64,000 nucleotides of DNA from assembly GCA_030704615.1 (NCBI GenBank), contig CM060734.1:22756001-22820000 (forward strand), written 5' to 3'. Of the stretch, positions 20,479 through 32,230 are shown piece after piece. The position numbers and the translations under genes were made by a program. Below the pieces are notes generated by a model that was not told the origin of the DNA, ran no database searches, and worked only from the letters and a program-made list of their open reading frames with translations. The DNA is from Takakia lepidozioides (taxonomy: Eukaryota; Streptophyta; Takakiopsida; Takakiales; Takakiaceae). The number at the start of each line of letters is the position of its first letter. Within the stretch, counting starts at the first letter, position 1.

Positions 20479-22748
20479 CTACCCAAGTGCAAACTTGAAA
20501 GTAAACCAGTCCTTCGTGAAAGGTGTTCCTCTCTCTGGCTTTGCAGTCTTGGAGACATTTCCTCTGACTTTTACCCACTCATAAAACACTTGAATGAATG
20601 ACATGACGTAAAAGCCACACTCCCAGCTGAATGGTTGTTGGGGCACATCAGGCGCGTGGAACTGAAATGCTTGGACAATCTCATGCCATCCGGTGAGTCC
20701 ATCGAGTACCCTAAGCACTCAGCATGAAGCTTCTGAATCCACCCTAGAACAAAGGGACAACTATGCGAGTCCCTGATAAAGTTCAGGTGAGTGTAACAGC
20801 CCTTGCGGAGGTCGATGATACAAACACTCCAGTGCCCCCTGCAATGGTATCAAACAACATGGCGTCATTGCACAATCATGATGGGCAGACTCAGTAGACT
20901 AACACTCAGCAGACCGACCACTCAGCAGACTCAGCACTCACTAGACTCAATCTTCAAACCCAGTCCACTGCACAAATACAGAGGTCAACTTAATCGCTCA
21001 GAGTCAAGATGACACTGCGAAACCAAACTATGACTTAGGAGACAGTCTTAGCAGACTCGGAAGAGTTCTTACTCGTCCCCAATTGGCACCAAAATGAAAT
21101 CGCACTCTTTCAAGTCCTTGCCCAGTCGTCCAGTGCTGAGGCAACCTTTCAAGACCTCCAGAAGGCTTTCACGTTGCCCCACCCCCAATGACTTCAACAC
21201 CGTCCACGTCGACGTTGGAAGAACAGCAATAGTGTTGGTGAACGCAACCTCAACCGATTTCTCATAGAATTGACACCACAGCTCATACTGAACAGACTAA
21301 CGTCAACATGGTACCAAACACTCTATAGGCTGAACAGTTCATCAGACTGACAAAACTAATCACAACAGACAATGATGAAACTAGCAGCAGACTGACCAGC
21401 GAGCGGACTGACCACAACAGAGCGCAAAGCACTTAACGACAAAGAAAGACGAGGAGACTGAGCACAGTACTCACCTGTGCTGCTCCAGGAAATGACCCAT
21501 ATCTTTGTCCATGTCCAAGGCCAGCTTGCGGTTCTTGTTCATAAAGACGCCAGACTTTTTCTTCGCCGGTCCCTTGGTACTCGGACCCTCCTCGACCTCC
21601 TCAGCATGGTCGCTGCCGCCCTACTTTGCAACAGAGGCTGGTCAGCAGGTTTGTTTACACTTGCTGGACCTGTCTTTGCAGCTTCGTGGGTCGCATACGT
21701 AGAACTAACCCGCGCATTGGGGGACGTGCTCACCCCCACACCGACGGAGGGACGAACATCCTGTGAGGATACCGAGCAAAAAGGCGAATTAGCCCAATTT
21801 CACAATGTGCTAAAACATAAACAATAGTGCTGAAAGAGGAAATGGCACAACCTGCCCAAGGGGTGAGGGAGCAAATTCCATGTAATCCAGCGCTATACCA
21901 GACGGTGTCTACGCCGCATGTGGTTCTTTGTCAGTGTGCCTGCTAGCATGTTCAGTCTGTTGCTCAATGTGGGCAGTCTGCTCGGTCGCCGGTTCTTCGT
22001 TAGTCCTTTCGTCTATGAACTGTGCAGTCTGCTAGCAACTCTGCGGTTCAGTCTCTTCATCAATGTGGGCAGTGTGCTCGGTGGCAGGTTGGTCGTCAGT
22101 CCTTCCCTCTGTGAAGTGTGCAGTGTGCTGGTCAGGCCGTGCAGTCTGAAGTGTGCAGTTAGAGCTGAGCTGTGCATTTTGCCGCTCCGAGCCATCCTGG
22201 TCAGTCCTTCCATCTGTGACCTGTGCAGTCTGCTGGTTAGTCTATGGTTCAGTCTGCTCATCAATGAAGACAGTATGCTGCCCCGCCACAAGTTGCTCGG
22301 CAGTCCTTCCATGTGTCGACTGTTCAGTGTGCTGGTCAGTCTGGTGGACAGCCGGCTGGGTGTTCGGATCTCCATGGACTTGGGAAACATCAAGAACATG
22401 TATGGAAGACCCACCGACAATTGCTTCCTCAGACTCTTCTGTAAGATCTCTGATACGGTTTTGCGTTCCCAGATTGAGTTCGGTCATCACGTAAGACTCA
22501 TCCATGGCTTTTGCCACTGAGCGCATGAAAACGGGACTAAGCTGGAAGGTCATAGAGGGCAGGCCACGGGGAGCTGGATAAGAATGCTTTACCGGTGACC
22601 TGATGACATCGTCAGTGAATGTGCCTGGGGGAAAAGTGGACTCGATCAAAACACTCATACTGACAGATCCAAAAACATGTTGTTGGGAACTCAGCAGAAA
22701 CTCGTCCACAGGGTCCCGGTGAGGCCAGTGCATCCGAGTCTGTTGCAC
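20479..22748 (-). pseudogene. Ulp1-type cysteine protease gene, spliced and frameshifted
   Basis: The C-terminal exon shows the catalytic order of Ulp1/SENP peptidases. HWSVCIIDLRKG gives the His (about 20840), NFIRDSH the Asp, and QPFSWECGFYVMSFIQVF the Cys (about 20600). A frameshift near 20720 separates Asp and Cys. Upstream on the same strand, an exon ending NRKLALDMDKDMGHFLEQH stops at a GTGAGT donor (about 21477). A Gln/Thr-rich repeat region (22440-21930) and an N-terminal piece (22748-22440) precede it. Ulp1 domains are common in plant MULE and CACTA elements, so this is probably transposon cargo. The intron around 20.88-21.46 kb is rich in CAGACTGAC words. Confidence 0.6.
21930..22370. 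repeat. Degenerate coding minisatellite (Q-T repeats) in the Ulp1-type gene
   Basis: On the minus strand the words QTEQSTHGRTAEQ, QTAQVTDGRTDQ, HTAHFTEGRTDDQ and QTAQFIDERTNEE recur about every 30 codons, separated by HTVFIDEQTEP-like spacers. One in-frame stop interrupts the run. The plus strand shows matching CAGTCTGCTGGTCAGTC words. 22749-23377 is AT-rich with no gene. Confidence 0.65.
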
Positions 22749-23377
22749 AATCCAGGGAACAGACTGGCTGGGGGGTTGCTATTCCATATGCACAGGTTGC
22801 GTGCATGCATGCACAAAATCCCTTATTATATATGCATGTGACAAATTTGTATGCACACATTGTAGATTGTATGCAGTGGAGTTATATAACATAGAATACG
22901 ATGTATTTATTGCATATGCAAATGTTACATCATATGTATATAGAAAAAATAAAAATAAAAATCTTAGCTAACAAAATCAGTAGTCAATGGTCAAAGATGC
23001 ATGTGACCACTAACTCCAACTAATGCACCACCTTAAACTGAAGAGAATACAAGATCCCTGGCCAAAGTAATAGTTTGCAAACTTGTATTCAAGGAAAACA
23101 GTTTCATATTAACCAAAATATGGATACTAACAAATGCATATGTGTCATGTTTGGAACCACCACATTGCATGTCTGTTTGTAATGCCAAGCAGTTCTATAA
23201 TTTGAAAACTTGTATGACAAGTACACAAGTTCCATTTTAACCAAAATAGGAACTTTTGTACTAACTAATGCTATGTGTCATGTTTGGAATAAAGTAGTAA
23301 CAAGATAATTACATGTCACATGCATGAAAATGAACGGCACAAGTTAGAGGTTCTTTTTTTGTGCATTTCATGTGTCA

Positions 23378-25860
23378 CTAAGAAGTTGAACTAGGGTCCT
23401 TCTTTAGCATAGCCCTAACCTCTAACTGGCTAAGGGAAGGTTGGTGGATCTCATAAGCCCCGGCGCATCCTAGATGCACGTTGTACATGAAGTACATGTG
23501 CTTACAAGGTAGATATGTTTGTTTTTTCTTCTTGACAGATAGCTCATCAAAGTCGGGACAATCACAAGATGGAAACTGACCAATGTATACATTGTAAACC
23601 AATCCTGCTCTGGTAGATCCCTCTGTTTGTAGCTGGTAAATTCTCCCATAACCTGGCTGAGGCACGTTTCTGAATCCACGAACCTCAACAATAAGAGTCT
23701 CCGCTGACTCTTGGCGACTCAAGTGTCGAGGAGTCGGATCCCGACGCCGAATGCGCACCCCATAGCGTGTAGTGGGATACTTACCCACAGGAAGGACAAC
23801 ACCTTGATGCATATGTTGTTCCACTGGAAGTGGTCCCACAGGAAAGTTCGGATCAGGAACGTTGGGAGGATGGACTAGTCGAAAACCTGCAAGGGTCAAG
23901 TTGTCCACCTCTTCTTGTGTAAGGTTGGTTCCAACCTTCACAGGCCACACGTTAGGTATACCCGGTTTTCCCAAGCAATAGGATGGCACGGTCCCTCCAA
24001 CACACGACAAAACATCTGTGGGGCAAAACCAAAAAACTTGCAGTTTTGGTTCTTTCATGTTCGGTGCTAGTAACTTGCCAGTGAAGCAAGGTGCAGGACT
24101 TCCTTTACCTTTCCTAATGAGCGCTTTGCATTTATCTTTAGAAACTCCAACCAAGGCAGAACAACGAACCATGGAAGCAGGACCTGTCCGCTGAATCCTG
24201 AACAATGCATCGGAAAAGTCTTGTGTCTCTCTCACTGGATTTCCCCATTGCATTGGCTGAGGAGGGATAGCAACATGTGGATTTGTCTCACAGAAAGTCG
24301 AAGAACTAGGAATGTCATGACTTGATTTGGAGCTGACGAACCTAGATGGCTGGTGTGGACTGGGCATCCCAGTGGCGCGCACTGGAACAGTCTTTACATT
24401 CATATCACACCTCCAAGATTCGTTTGGCCCACCATGCTCATCGCCTAACTTGTGTTTGACCGGAATAGTGCGATTGTCTCCCTCCAATTGAACCCCCCTT
24501 GTGTGCATGGGTGTTCCAGCTACTATGCCACGTATAACCTTACCCATTTTTGCTGGGCTATTAGATCTAGCTGCTTGATGCAACATGAGCTCCTCTTTGT
24601 CGGGCCCCGTCCCCCATGTCTTTCCTGTGGTGTGCCTGTAAAATGTTGCCTGCTGCAAAAGAGCTCGTGACATGTCATGCATGGTGGCCTCATATAGATC
24701 CACCTTCATTTTTTTCCCATTGCCTGCTGTCTTCCACCAAGCAGAATGGACTGCCTCCGACAAATTAGTGGTAGGCATATCTGCATCTGCCTCCACATCC
24801 ATGTCCTCTCTCATCCATTGGCCCCACATTCGATATCTGTAGTGCCACCATGCAAGCCATGAATCTAGTTTTGGCAGACTCTTTTCTGTGCATGCTCCTG
24901 AAGAGAGCCACCAAGCCCGAATTGCAATGTATGTGGTTGTAGCATCCTCCAAGGTAGCACTATCTTTCCATTCATAACAGAGCTGAGTGTGCCTTTCACG
25001 GAAGTCCTCCAAGATTTAGTCGTTGGTGTGTCTTCGGAGGCTTTCAGCCCAATGATATAAACATGTTCTTTCTTTACCTTCCATTGGGACATTGGGATCA
25101 GATCCATAAACCCTTCGAACAGCAGCCCAATTCGCTCCTGCTGCATCCGCCATGAAGCCAGCAAAATTTGGTTTGTTCAAGCCAGCAAGTTTTGCTTGTT
25201 CATTGATCATCTCCCATAATAACACCTGAGCATCTGCATCCTCTGTTTTCATATCGCAAATGGCAATGGTCATCATTCGCTTGACATATGGTTCATAGAC
25301 ATGACACGCAAGAGTTGTCCAATCCTTGATGCGTTTGACATGGTCAAATACTACCCAACTTGTGTGTAGATCCCCCTCACTCATGCGACGCACAAGATCA
25401 ACACCACTCCCGGGACCAGCAACAGACATCTTGAAAACATGGGGGAGATGAGAAGTATGCTGACCTGGAAGGAGATTGCTGTGAATGAAATGGTATGTAC
25501 TCAGACGCTTCAACTCCAATATGGACATGATGGAATTGACACGTGCAGATGCGACCTTGTTTTTCACATTGGGGCTACAAACATCGGCAAACTCTTCAAG
25601 AATATCTTCCAAAGCCTCTCCCTCAAGACGTACTGTCTCTGTGCCATCAGCCACAAGAACTTGACAAGGAAATAGCTCCCGGGGTCGACCATGGCTTCAT
25701 CTTAACGTGCTCTTGAATCATGCTTGATGCATTTTCCGCAGCCTCTCTATTCTCGCCCTTGGCACATGGATGGTTATGAAACCCAACGTGAACTGCAACA
25801 CGTGTATATGTTGGAAGGGAACTTGTGACATAGTACATTCTTGCCCCACAATGCGCCCCA
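23378..25860 (-). pseudogene. MULE transposase with SWIM zinc finger, 5'-truncated, one nonsense codon
   Basis: The N-terminus starts inside the zinc region (CGARMYYV...VHVGFHNHPCAKGENRE). Frame 25654-25016 has VVFDHVKRIKDWTTLACHVY (presumed first catalytic Asp), FAGFMADAAGANW (second Asp) and RTCLYHWAESL (CxxH). An in-frame TAA at 25016-25018 is followed in register by 544 codons. These contain TTNLSEAVHSAWW with the presumed catalytic Glu86 and a SWIM finger, CDCPDFDE...YLPCKHMYF (CxCx17CxH). A frame break also lies near 25.66 kb. Otherwise it is well preserved, which points to fairly recent activity. It abuts the unrelated plus-strand gene at 25.86 kb, so the true 5' end is lost. Confidence 0.85.
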
Positions 25861-27066
25861 CAGCCCAAAGCACTCCTCCGAAGGGCAGAAAGGAGAAATG
25901 GAAGAGGAAGGGAAATCAACCAGAGCCTGGCCCTCTGGCTGCCCAGCAGGCAGATGCTCAAGTACAGCAGCCTATTCCAAAACCCGACAAGAGGAGTAAG
26001 TTGGTGTCGAAACTAGAGGCAAGCTGCCCTTATGATGCCATTGAGCACCCTTTCAGAATCATTCTCCCATCCAAGGTCGAAATGGTCAATGAGGGATTCC
26101 TTGCCATGATGGAGTCCTCGAAATCTACTTAGACTGGTGCTCCTTTTCCGACCTGGGACAAGCTTTGCGAGTTTCTCAGCTCGGTATGCTGACTATTTTC
26201 TCTTCTTCCAATTCTTCTGCTTTGTGTGGCATTTGTTTTTTTCTATTTCTTCGATATTTCCTCATTTCTGTGTGGGATTCCTCGCTTACAGACATCCAAC
26301 AACCCTTCTTGGGTGAATGGTGCAAAGAAATCCTTTGCTGCGGAGTTAATTATTCTGGATATTCCGGACGGGCTTCCAGTTCCGGATATAGCTCCAATAG
26401 ATGCCTCGCCTTTGTGGAATTCTTTTGATGAAAGATACGGTCGCTAGGTATCCTCCTTCTGCAACTTTTTCCTTTCCGATTCCGGAGTTCTTTTCCTCAT
26501 GCAGTCGATCAACATATGGTGTTGTCAAGCTCTAGCCAGTTATTTGAAAGCCTCTGGAATGTGGATCTACTGAAGACTTGGAATTGTGAACAGTCTGTAT
26601 GTGACCAAGGGAGATTCTCCAGGCCAGATGGTAGTTCACTGACCCATTTTTTGTTTCCTCTTATTTGTTTTTGCAATTCTTTTGTACCCTCTGAAGCTGT
26701 ATGCGTTGATGCACACAATTTTAGTGAACCCCTCTCCCATTGTCACTTTGTTGTCTTTCCAACATTTTCTGAGCTAAATACATTCCCCGCCTCTGAAAAT
26801 TGCATTGCGTTTGTTGGAAATTCCTGATCGTATCCTCCTTGATGCAGACTCGTCTTTTCGAGGCCATTTGCCTGGTCAAAGTGCATCTGCCTTGCATTCC
26901 TGCCTCTGTTGAGGAGTTCGAGATTCATGGTGGAAGGGGCTTCATTGACAAGAAGTGCGACCCTATTGTGGACGACATGCTGTACAACTACGTCGATTCC
27001 AACATATGTTTGAGGAGGCCAAACGCAACCCTATTGGCGATCATGCCACAAGGTCTTATGTTTTAA
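25860..27066 (+). pseudogene. Spliced gene of unknown function with an in-frame stop
   Basis: A basic segment (PPKGRKEKWKRKGNQ) leads into EHPFRIILPSKVEMVNEGFL. TAG at about 26131 is followed in register by TGAPFPTWDKLCEFLSS. A clean phase-0 intron follows (GTATGC about 26189, TTACAG about 26290), then TSNNPSWVNGAKKSFAAEL...PLWNSFDERYG. Further exons probably include SQLFESLWNVDLLKTWNCEQ (to a GTAGTT donor near 26632) and, after GATGCAG, TRLFEAICLVKVHLPCIPAS...PNATLLAIMPQG. No domain was recognised. The intron before the last exon holds the TGCGTTGATGCACA palindrome. The 5' end is fused to the inverted MULE. Confidence 0.45.
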
Positions 27067-27189
27067 GAGATTTTCTGTCCATACGGTTAGTGCTAGTTCC
27101 TTGGAGAGGGGCCCAGGAGAAAAGCCCGACCTTTGTCCAGACTCTTATAGAGGCTTGCAGCAAAACGAGAAGCCGCGTTGTTCATTTGG

Positions 27190-27760
27190 CACCGAATTTC
27201 CAGGTGGCCTTCTCTCCCCCCGATAAGCTTTCATCCAAACCCCCTGGATGGAAATGCGGCACCGAATTTCCATCCGAGGGGATGAAGTTGGGCTGTCAGT
27301 TAGCCCTCTCTCCCCCCCAGAAGCTTTCATCCAACCCCCCGAATGGAAATGCGGCACCGAATTTCCATCCGGGGGGATGAAGTTGGGCTGCCAGCTGGCC
27401 TTCTCTCCCCCCGATAAGCTTTCATCCACCCCCACCGGATGGAAATTTGGCACCGAATTTCCATCCGGAGGGATGAAGTTGGGCTGCCAGCTGGCCTCGT
27501 CTCCCCACGAGAAGCTTTCATCCACCCCCACCGGATGCCCGAGAAGCTTTCATCTACCCCCCCCCGGATGGAAATTCGGCACCGAATTTCCATCCGGGGG
27601 GATGAAGTTGGGCCCCAGATGGTGATCTCTCCCTCCGATATGCTATCATCCAACCCCTGAGGATGGAAATGCGGCACCGCATTTCCATCCACGGGGATGA
27701 AGTTGGCCCCCCACATGGCGATCTCTCCTCGCGATATGCTATCATCCTACCCCCGGACCC
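27190..27760. repeat. Tandem array of ~100-bp units, each with a ~30-40-bp palindrome
   Basis: About six units share AAGCTTTCATCC...GGATGGAAATTCGG|CACCGAATTTCCATCC...GGATGAAGTTGGGC. The best palindrome is 27561-27600: 40 bp, 19 of 20 positions paired. The outer CCCCC/GGGGG also pairs. Later units replace AAGCTTTCATC with TATGCTATCATC. Frames on either strand through the array are symmetry by-products. Confidence 0.85.
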
Positions 27761-28014
27761 TATATAGTTCATTCTTAGTGAGAGCCATTTCCACACAATC
27801 CCCATTTCCCCTTTGCCGCTTCTTTCCTCAATCTGTCGCTCGTTTCTATCGGGTGTGGTGCTGCAAGTTGCCCATGGCTTGAACATGAGGGAGGACATTC
27901 TGCCCGTGTTGGTGACATTGCTGTCTTATTATGTCCAAGTCCACTTTTCAGCAGCTCCCCGCCTCGACACCATGTGTCCATACATGTCCACGAATGGACA
28001 CGAGATCTACTAGA

Positions 28015-28406
28015 CAGGTGGGGAGACGACCCGCGAAGTGGTATTTGGCGACTGTGGAATGTGCGGATCATGGACACGGATTTGCCCCTATCCAAGGACC
28101 TGGATAGATATCGTGTTGCAATTGCACACAAGTGGAAGTGTTGCCAGTGGATATCATCTCCATGCAGTACAACTGAGAGTTCTATCCGGACCCAGCATCG
28201 TTTGGGGATGTTTGGATCAGGGGCATGAGGAGTTGAACGGACATTCCGAGCCCGCAGTTTTGATCCATTTCTTCAATGGGTGCGACGATTTGAAGGAAGA
28301 CGAGGTGGTGGTGCACTTCGATCAGATCCGCCACCAAGCACACTTTGTTTTCACGAGGTTGCTTGAAGAAGGTCGTCAGGACATGATAGTTACAGTAAAT
28401 ACCTAG
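28015..28406 (+). CDS. Unassigned open stretch, possible exon
   Basis: After a plausible acceptor (CTAGACAG at about 28017), a frame stays open for about 130 codons: REVVFGDCGMCGSWTRICPY, then VLIHFFNGCDDLKEDEVVVH and FDQIRHQAHFVFTRLLEEGR. The last 50 residues are acidic and coding-like. No family was recognised. It may be the 3' exon of the gene at 25.86-27.07 kb, which would place the palindromic array at 27.2-27.8 kb in an intron. Confidence 0.4.
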
Positions 28407-28659
28407 TTACAGTGTTACAGTGAACACATTTTGCATCAGCATGTTTATGTTCTCTGCAATCCGGTCTCTGTTTAAGTTTCAGTGTGTAGGAGTCTCTGCA
28501 TGTATTGATGTCGGCTGCTATGTCGAGATCCGTTGTATCCGGGGAAGCATGACAATGAATTTAAACTTCGGGGTTTCAATATGGAATTTGAAAAATCATT
28601 GCTAAACCTCCAGCAAGGTGGTTCTTTTCACCTTGTCCACCATTCCAGGTTCCAGGTTC

Positions 28660-28925
28660 CAGGTACCACATTTCCATCCCGGGGGATGATAAAGGGTCTG
28701 AAGTTGGTGCCACCTCCGCCCAACATTGTTTCGTCCCACCCCGCTTCATGGAAATGCGGCGCCGAATTTCCATCCATGTTGGTCTCATCCAAGCCCGCTG
28801 GATGGAAATGCGGTGCCGCATTTACACCCAGAGGGATCATAAAGTGCGGCCTGCTATTGCATTCTCCTTCCGAGAAGGTTTTATGCAGCCGACCAAGATG
28901 GAAATGCGGCGCCGAATTCCCAGGT
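28660..28925. repeat. Second cluster of GGAAATGCGG(C/T)GCCGAATTTCC palindromes
   Basis: Three or four copies of a GGAAATGCGGCGCCG...-type word lie at about 28749-28775, 28801-28825 and 28900-28921, separated by GGATGATAAAG/GGATCATAAAG and CATCC words. It is related to but distinct from 27190-27760: the centre is GGCGCC here rather than GGCACC, and spacing is irregular. Confidence 0.75.
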
Positions 28926-29000
28926 CAGGGGATATTAAATGGTGTTTTCTGGATTGCCACTTGTCCAATATCCCCCATTTTCTCCCGCCCGTTCCAAATG

Positions 29001-30170
29001 TCACCAGTAGGACCAGTCCCGGGCCCCACTTGAGTGTTGATTCCGCACACTTCTCGCAGTTGCCGCACGGCCCCTCGCGAAGATCTCCGCCTTCAACTCT
29101 TCCCTCTCCCCTGCAATGAGAGCCTCCCAAGATTCCTGTCCAGCCCCAACAAAGACACTATAAATGTTAATGAACTCCATACCGCAATGAACATGCATTC
29201 AAAGAGGCCAATGACAAAGTGATGCGTCTTACCTTGGTTATTCCATGTGGCATGGTCGTTGGTTGGACCCCTACCTTGAGTGCCTTGCGAATGGTTTGTC
29301 GCGCACGGTGACTCTTGTCCTTGAGGTTCTTACCCACCAGCTCCAAGAGCTTCCCCTCATTCCACTCACCCGGAAATTGGCCCTCAAGTGCTTGCATGAA
29401 TGCTCGCCTATGGCAATCAACATGCCAAGGGAACCACCTCGCCGCCAAGTCGAAGGCCTGTTTTTTCATGGCCTCCCAATACTCACCAATGGGGTCACCA
29501 ACCTTATTGGTCTCTAAGGGGGGCACCACCATCTTTGGCAAATCAGGGACGCGGGGACTCGAGGTCTTTACCTCGTCCACGCTCTTCTGAACTACCTCTC
29601 CCTTGTCTTTTGTTGCCCCACTAGTGCCCTCCCCCGGCTGCACCTCTCTCCTTCTACGCCTCTTTCTCTTGGGCTCCCTCTCGTGGGCCCGTCCCTTCCC
29701 CGTCCCCTCCACTACTTCCCTCCCTTCCTCCACTACTTGCCTACCCTCCTTGATGACTAGGAACACAAAACCCACAAAATTAGAAACAAACCAGAAACAA
29801 AATGAAAAACAAAGGAACAAAAACAAGGTGAAGGAAAATGGCTCACCTTTGCGTCCATGAGCTCAATGTTGCCCTCGGTCCCCGCTTGTGGTGCAACCCC
29901 CATAAGGCCCTCTCGGAATAAGGGTGGAAGCCTGTCCCATGCACTCAATAGGCTTGCAAGCGGCGCCCCAAAGTCCAGGGTCTTCTTCATTGACCGTTCG
30001 GGCGACGGACTTCGCAAGGGGCCCTCCAAAGCCAGTGTCTCCCTCTCCTCTTCCCCTTCCCTTTTCCGTGCCCCCCATTTCCCTCTTCCCTCTTCTTGTC
30101 TTCCTCCCTCGTCCTTTCCTCCTCCTTCCACCTCATTGCGGCCTCCTTTGAAGCCTCCCTCTTCTCCCAA
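29001..30170 (-). CDS. Spliced gene of unknown function
   Basis: Three exons join in phase 0. The first ends ...GTEGNIELMDAK at 29847 (donor GTGAGC). The second is 29748-29233: EGRQVVEEGREVVEG, a basic KRKRRRRREVQPGEG stretch (NLS-like), then GEYWEAMKKQAFDLAARWFP, FMQALEGQFPGEWNEGKLLE and KSHRARQTIRKALK, ending PHGITK (donor GTAAGA). The third is 29135-29001: ESWEALIAGEREELKAEIFA to a stop after DWSYW. No stops interrupt these exons. The tryptophan-rich helical middle recalls DNA-binding transposase accessory regions, but no family is claimed. The 5' end is uncertain because of a charged low-complexity stretch and a C19 tract at 30183. Confidence 0.55.
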
Positions 30171-30182
30171 GGTGAGGAGGAA

Positions 30183-30201
30183 CCCCCCCCCCCCCCCCCC
30201 C
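30183..30201 (+). other. C19 homopolymer tract
   Basis: Nineteen consecutive C (G on the minus strand), directly upstream of the spliced minus-strand gene. Such a run can form a G-quadruplex or i-motif and is a likely site of length error in the assembly, so frames across it should not be trusted. Confidence 0.8.
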
Positions 30202-30208
30202 TCCCCCC

Positions 30209-30746
30209 TTATGAGCTGATAGCCTCTTTGTCGGTGATCTTCGACCTGCTCTTCTTTGGGATTCTAACTTGGGACTTGATAAGGACGTTGTCAATTCGGA
30301 TGCCCAAGTTCATGATTCGTGTGCGCGTGTCCTCGGTAGCAAGATTAATAAAGCCGAAGGACAATTCGGGGTTGGGTTTGTAGACGTGCAGGATTTCAAA
30401 GTTATCGCTCGGGTCATAAGTCTCTGTCATAAAATGCATGGCAAGCTGAGTGCCCACCATGCCCTGCAGGATCTCGCACTCAGAGGGAGGAATGCCCAAA
30501 AGTAGCAGTTGCTCCATGGTATGCATACATCTCCATGTTCTGGTATCCATACCAGAGATGGTGGGCTGTTTTGTTGCTGTTGACTTCCAGGGGTTGCCGC
30601 TCGGAAGTCCCTGTGAGATGATTACGTGACTTTTTCGAGTCCGAAGGGGCTGGAGCAGCTGCACTGGTGACCTCGCTCAAGGACCTTTTGGGACACTGGC
30701 TTGAGGAAGTAGAGATCCCCATAGGCCTGTTGCTGGGAGGGGCCAA
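30209..30746 (-). CDS. Unassigned open region upstream of the spliced gene
   Basis: A start at 30746 (MAPPSNRPMGISTSSSQ) gives a Ser/Pro-rich segment. The overlapping frame 30664-30209 continues with EQLLLLGIPPSECEILQGMV, HFMTETYDPSDNFEILHVYK and ELSFGFINLATEDTRTRIM, ending at TAA near 30209. The latter part looks like a compact alpha/beta domain and may be the N-terminal exon of the gene at 29001-30170. One frameshift or intron would be needed between the two frames. No family was recognised. Confidence 0.35.
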
Positions 30747-32230
30747 TGGGACCGGTCCATGGTATCAGGCATTTGGGCGTCATGTGGTGGCTGAATGGCT
30801 GATTTGGTGTTGGACGTTGGGGGTGGCCCAGGAGGTACGTTGCGAGCTGTCGGGGCAGGGGTGTGCTTATCAGCAGCCAGCATGGGTACCGTCGAGGATG
30901 GCGTGATGAGCTTTCGTTGAATAATTTCTTCGTGGAGGCCATGTTTTTGGGTCTAGATTTGGGGGACGTAGATAGAATTGGCGGGGAGGACATATGTGCA
31001 GGGAGAGAGGAGGCAGGGAGGGGAGCAGCTGCTGCGTGGGTACTACGGATACTAGAGACGAGAAACCAGAGAGGTGGAGAGAGAGAAGCAAGGGGAGGTG
31101 GAGAAAGCTGATGAGTATGCAGTAGAGTCCGAGAGAACCAGCTGCGAATGTGACAATCAGGGGTGGATTCGACAGATGTATAGTGTGCTGCATGGGGGCA
31201 GGGTGGCGGAGGTGTTTGCATGTAGTAATTAATTGCAGGCGGCTTGGGGCAGACATGAGCGTTCAATTCAGGGGTTGCGGAGATGGTTTGTAAGTAATGT
31301 TTGGCTGCATACTTATTAAGTGCTAGAGGGGTAGTGTAGCATCCAGGATTTTGGGTAATGTGGATGGAGGTGAATAAATTGGAAGAGATGAGGGCACCAG
31401 TGTAGTATTGGTCATGATAGTGGGGGGTATTAATGAGATGGTGGCTCATCCATTGATAGCAAGTGTGGGAGGGGACACAGGTAGAGTTTGTCTTGTCATT
31501 GTTAATGGAGCCAGAGGAAGGGAGACGGCTGTCTGATAAATGGCTGGTGGAACTTCTGTACTGATGGAAGATATTGATAAGGTTATGAGTGGTGTTTGTC
31601 AAGGGACTTGTGGAATTTGGGTGTAGAGTGAGTAAAGTGAGGATGGTGGGAGAAGGAGTTAGAGGGGGGTAGATGCGAGGAAGCGCGATGATTGGTGGGC
31701 GATTTGGGACATAGCAGGGGAGGGGGGACGTTGGATGATGAGTCAGCTTGGAGTGAAGGATATGCTGCGGGGGGTGGATATATAGTGGGTGTAAGCTTAA
31801 TGGTCCCTATGGACAGGAGGGTGTGTGGTTTAATGGGGAAGCAGTTGTGTTGAAAATAAGACCTGCTTGTGGTATGACGCAAGTGTGGAGAGTGGCTGAG
31901 GTAAAGGACACGGGGAATTGTAATCATTGGGTAAGGGAGGGGGTTGAGCGGTAAATCAAGGTGGTGGTAGCGGGCCAAGAGTATAGGGGTAGTGGTGTTA
32001 ATGGTATGCAATGTTTGTGTTTGTGTTTTGGAGTACTGTGAGTAATAAGAGAAGTGTGGGTATAGTATGGTCTGGTAACCATTGAGAGTATTGTATCCAT
32101 GAGAAAAGTAGGGGTTGGAGCAGGCAGCCGCCCTTCCAACAGTCAATTTAACAAGATTTACGGATTGTAAAAAAATAGAGACTGTGCTAACTGATGAATT
32201 GGGTCTTTGTATAAGGGTCTGCTGCAGCAA
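30622..32230 (-). CDS. C/A-rich open frames of unknown nature
   Basis: Two overlapping minus-strand frames (32230-31583 and 31602-30622) stay open for 215 and 326 codons. They encode His/Thr/Pro/Ser/Tyr-rich peptides with no domain I recognise. Their length may reflect base composition (the minus strand is C- and A-rich, so TAA/TAG/TGA are depleted) rather than selection for protein. They lie downstream of the frame with the 2A-like motif in the same composition block. Confidence 0.25.

Noticed and set aside
27145-27716. Overlapping frames of about 125 codons on both strands
   Set aside because: By-products of the palindromic tandem array, with repetitive peptides (GTEFPSGGMKLG) on both strands.
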